Below are positions 63,165 through 64,000 of a stretch of 64,000 nt of DNA, in pieces. Location of the stretch: NCBI GenBank assembly GCA_964534175.1, contig CAZHNS010000007.1:1-64000 (forward strand). The letters are read 5' to 3'. Positions within the stretch are counted from its first letter, which is position 1. Each line of letters starts with the position of its first letter. The position numbers were made by a program, and so were the translations under genes. The notes under the pieces were generated by a model. It was given only the letters and a program-made list of their open reading frames with translations. It did not search any database and had not been told where the DNA came from. This stretch comes from JAFGHJ01 sp964534175. GTDB taxonomy: Bacteria > Hydrothermota > UBA3072.

Positions 63165-64000
63165 AACGTAGTACCTATCTGGAAATGAGGTTTCCATCTT
63201 TTTTCACCATCAAATTCATTCAAGTTATAGCCAAAATCTACACCCATAATACCAAGCATGGGGATTTCTACCCTGAAACCAACTCCTACACCATAAAAAA
63301 GATCAAGCATATTCGCTTCCTTTAAATCCTCAAAGCAGTTACCTGCATCTAAAAATACCATCCCGTAACCTTTGTCTCCGAAATTCAACCTTAGTTCTAG
63401 ATTATTTAGTATTGCAAACTTACCACCGAAGTATTCTTGTGTCAAGTTAGGTATAATCGCCTCATCATCATAACCACGCAAGCCCCAACTTCCAGTACCG
63501 CCAAGCAAAAACCGCTCGAGCAAGGGAACCTCTTTTCCCGGGGGAGCGTACGCGTAACCTACTTTTGTTCTATTCATAATAACCAGATCTTCTGCAAGAA
63601 TAGACTGAAATTTTCTCGTTTCAAGGTTTAACTTATAATACCTTCTATCACCACCTAAAATACCCCCCGCATACTTTGCGCCCAAAGAATAATAACTGCC
63701 TACCCTCGGAGCCACCTTAGAATCTCTGGAGTCGTAAATCAGCATACCATACAAAGAACTTTCCCAGTTAAGTCCAGAATCAAAGGCAGCGTATTCCTCT
63801 TCAGCATCCACGTCTTCTCTTTCCAGTCTGTAAGTAACGGAAGCTGAGAGATTTCTTTCTTTATTTAATATCCTGCCTGCAGAAACAGAACCACCCACTT
63901 CTTTTACACTGTAGTAACTTCTCTGATAGTGCGTATTATAGAGACTAAAACCAGCGGAAGTAGGCGTATCAAAAAGCCATGGTTGACTATAAGACAACGA
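63161..64000 (-). CDS. bamA: BamA/Omp85 barrel domain, cut by the window edge
   Basis: BamA folds and inserts outer-membrane beta-barrel proteins. Only the last 279 residues are visible; the frame is open to base 64000, so POTRA domains lie beyond the window. The segment SYSQPWLFDTPTSAG matches the start of the barrel region (the SFTEPWLFGTP-like motif). FLLGGTGSWGLRGYDDEAI contains the conserved RGY-type loop-6 motif (GLRGYDD). The C-terminus ends in FQIGTTF, a terminal aromatic strand. Downstream genes are coupled to it. Confidence 0.9.
   Translation of the reverse strand, partial: SLSYSQPWLFDTPTSAGFSLYNTHYQRSYYSVKEVGGSVSAGRILNKERNLSASVTYRLEREDVDAEEEYAAFDSGLNWESSLYGMLIYDSRDSKVAPRVGSYYSLGAKYAGGILGGDRRYYKLNLETRKFQSILAEDLVIMNRTKVGYAYAPPGKEVPLLERFLLGGTGSWGLRGYDDEAIIPNLTQEYFGGKFAILNNLELRLNFGDKGYGMVFLDAGNCFEDLKEANMLDLFYGVGVGFRVEIPMLGIMGVDFGYNLNEFDGEKRWKPHFQIGTTF

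Overview
This window looks like chromosomal core-genome DNA from a low-GC, diderm (LPS-making), otherwise unplaced bacterium. LpxD, an LptD-type protein, a BamA/Omp85 barrel, a Skp-type chaperone and a Wza-type exporter show an outer membrane. MurE carries the DNPR motif of meso-diaminopimelate-adding enzymes. A PorV-like barrel, a secreted GH5 enzyme with a C-terminal sorting-type domain, and a SecA with an expanded preprotein-crosslinking region suggest an FCB-like or candidate-phylum lineage such as WOR-3/Cloacimonadota. That placement is inference, not proof. I see no rRNA, tRNA, CRISPR array, insertion sequence or phage gene.

Layout. (1) 1-3184, plus strand: end of the translation operon (infB, DUF503, rbfA, nrnA). 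(2) 3181-5374, minus: a potassium uptake pair (trkH, trkA). (3) 5400-10123, plus: accessory genes (a TIKI/TraB-like secreted protein, a membrane diguanylate cyclase, a ZIP-like transporter, an epimerase, a Cdd1-like HhH protein, a YafK-like L,D-transpeptidase). (4) 10367-14189, plus: tandem promoters and grpE-dnaK-dnaJ. (5) 14411-19031: mixed small genes (MltR-like, geranylgeranyl-reductase-like, two membrane proteins, DUF3795, a beta-propeller lipoprotein), most with their own promoter. (6) 19038-36871, minus: ligA and a full division/cell-wall cluster, read in the order mraZ-rsmH-ftsL-ftsI-murE-murF-mraY-murD-ftsW-murG-murC-murB-ftsQ-ftsA-ftsZ. Its promoter and a three-box MraZ operator are visible. 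(7) 37228-40549, plus: dnaG-rpoD. (8) 40814-41950, minus: an aminotransferase-fold protein with Thr where the PLP-binding Lys should be. (9) 42122-57046, plus: Wza-like exporter, DUF502, CorC-like CBS protein, dnaE, a small barrel protein, purA, secA, lepB and a secreted GH5 enzyme. (10) 57175-64000, minus: outer-membrane biogenesis (bamA end, lipoprotein, PorV-like barrel, Skp fusion, lpxD, lptD).

Most genes in the operons overlap or nearly touch (ATGA, GTGA, TTGA or TAATG junctions). GTG and TTG starts are common. Intergenic regions carry two recurring themes. One is near-consensus sigma-70 promoters: twelve exact TTGACA -35 boxes, several so close to the ATG that the mRNA is probably leaderless. 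The other is dispersed AT-rich repeats, a CACAGAGA type and an AAATGTAAAAATCAAA type, that sit only between genes. Only one convincing intrinsic terminator was seen.

Best leads for a second look: the aminotransferase without its lysine, the leaderless-promoter set, the fused Skp protein and the extra lipoprotein/barrel pair in the bam-skp-lpxD locus, the MraZ operator, and the intergenic repeat families.
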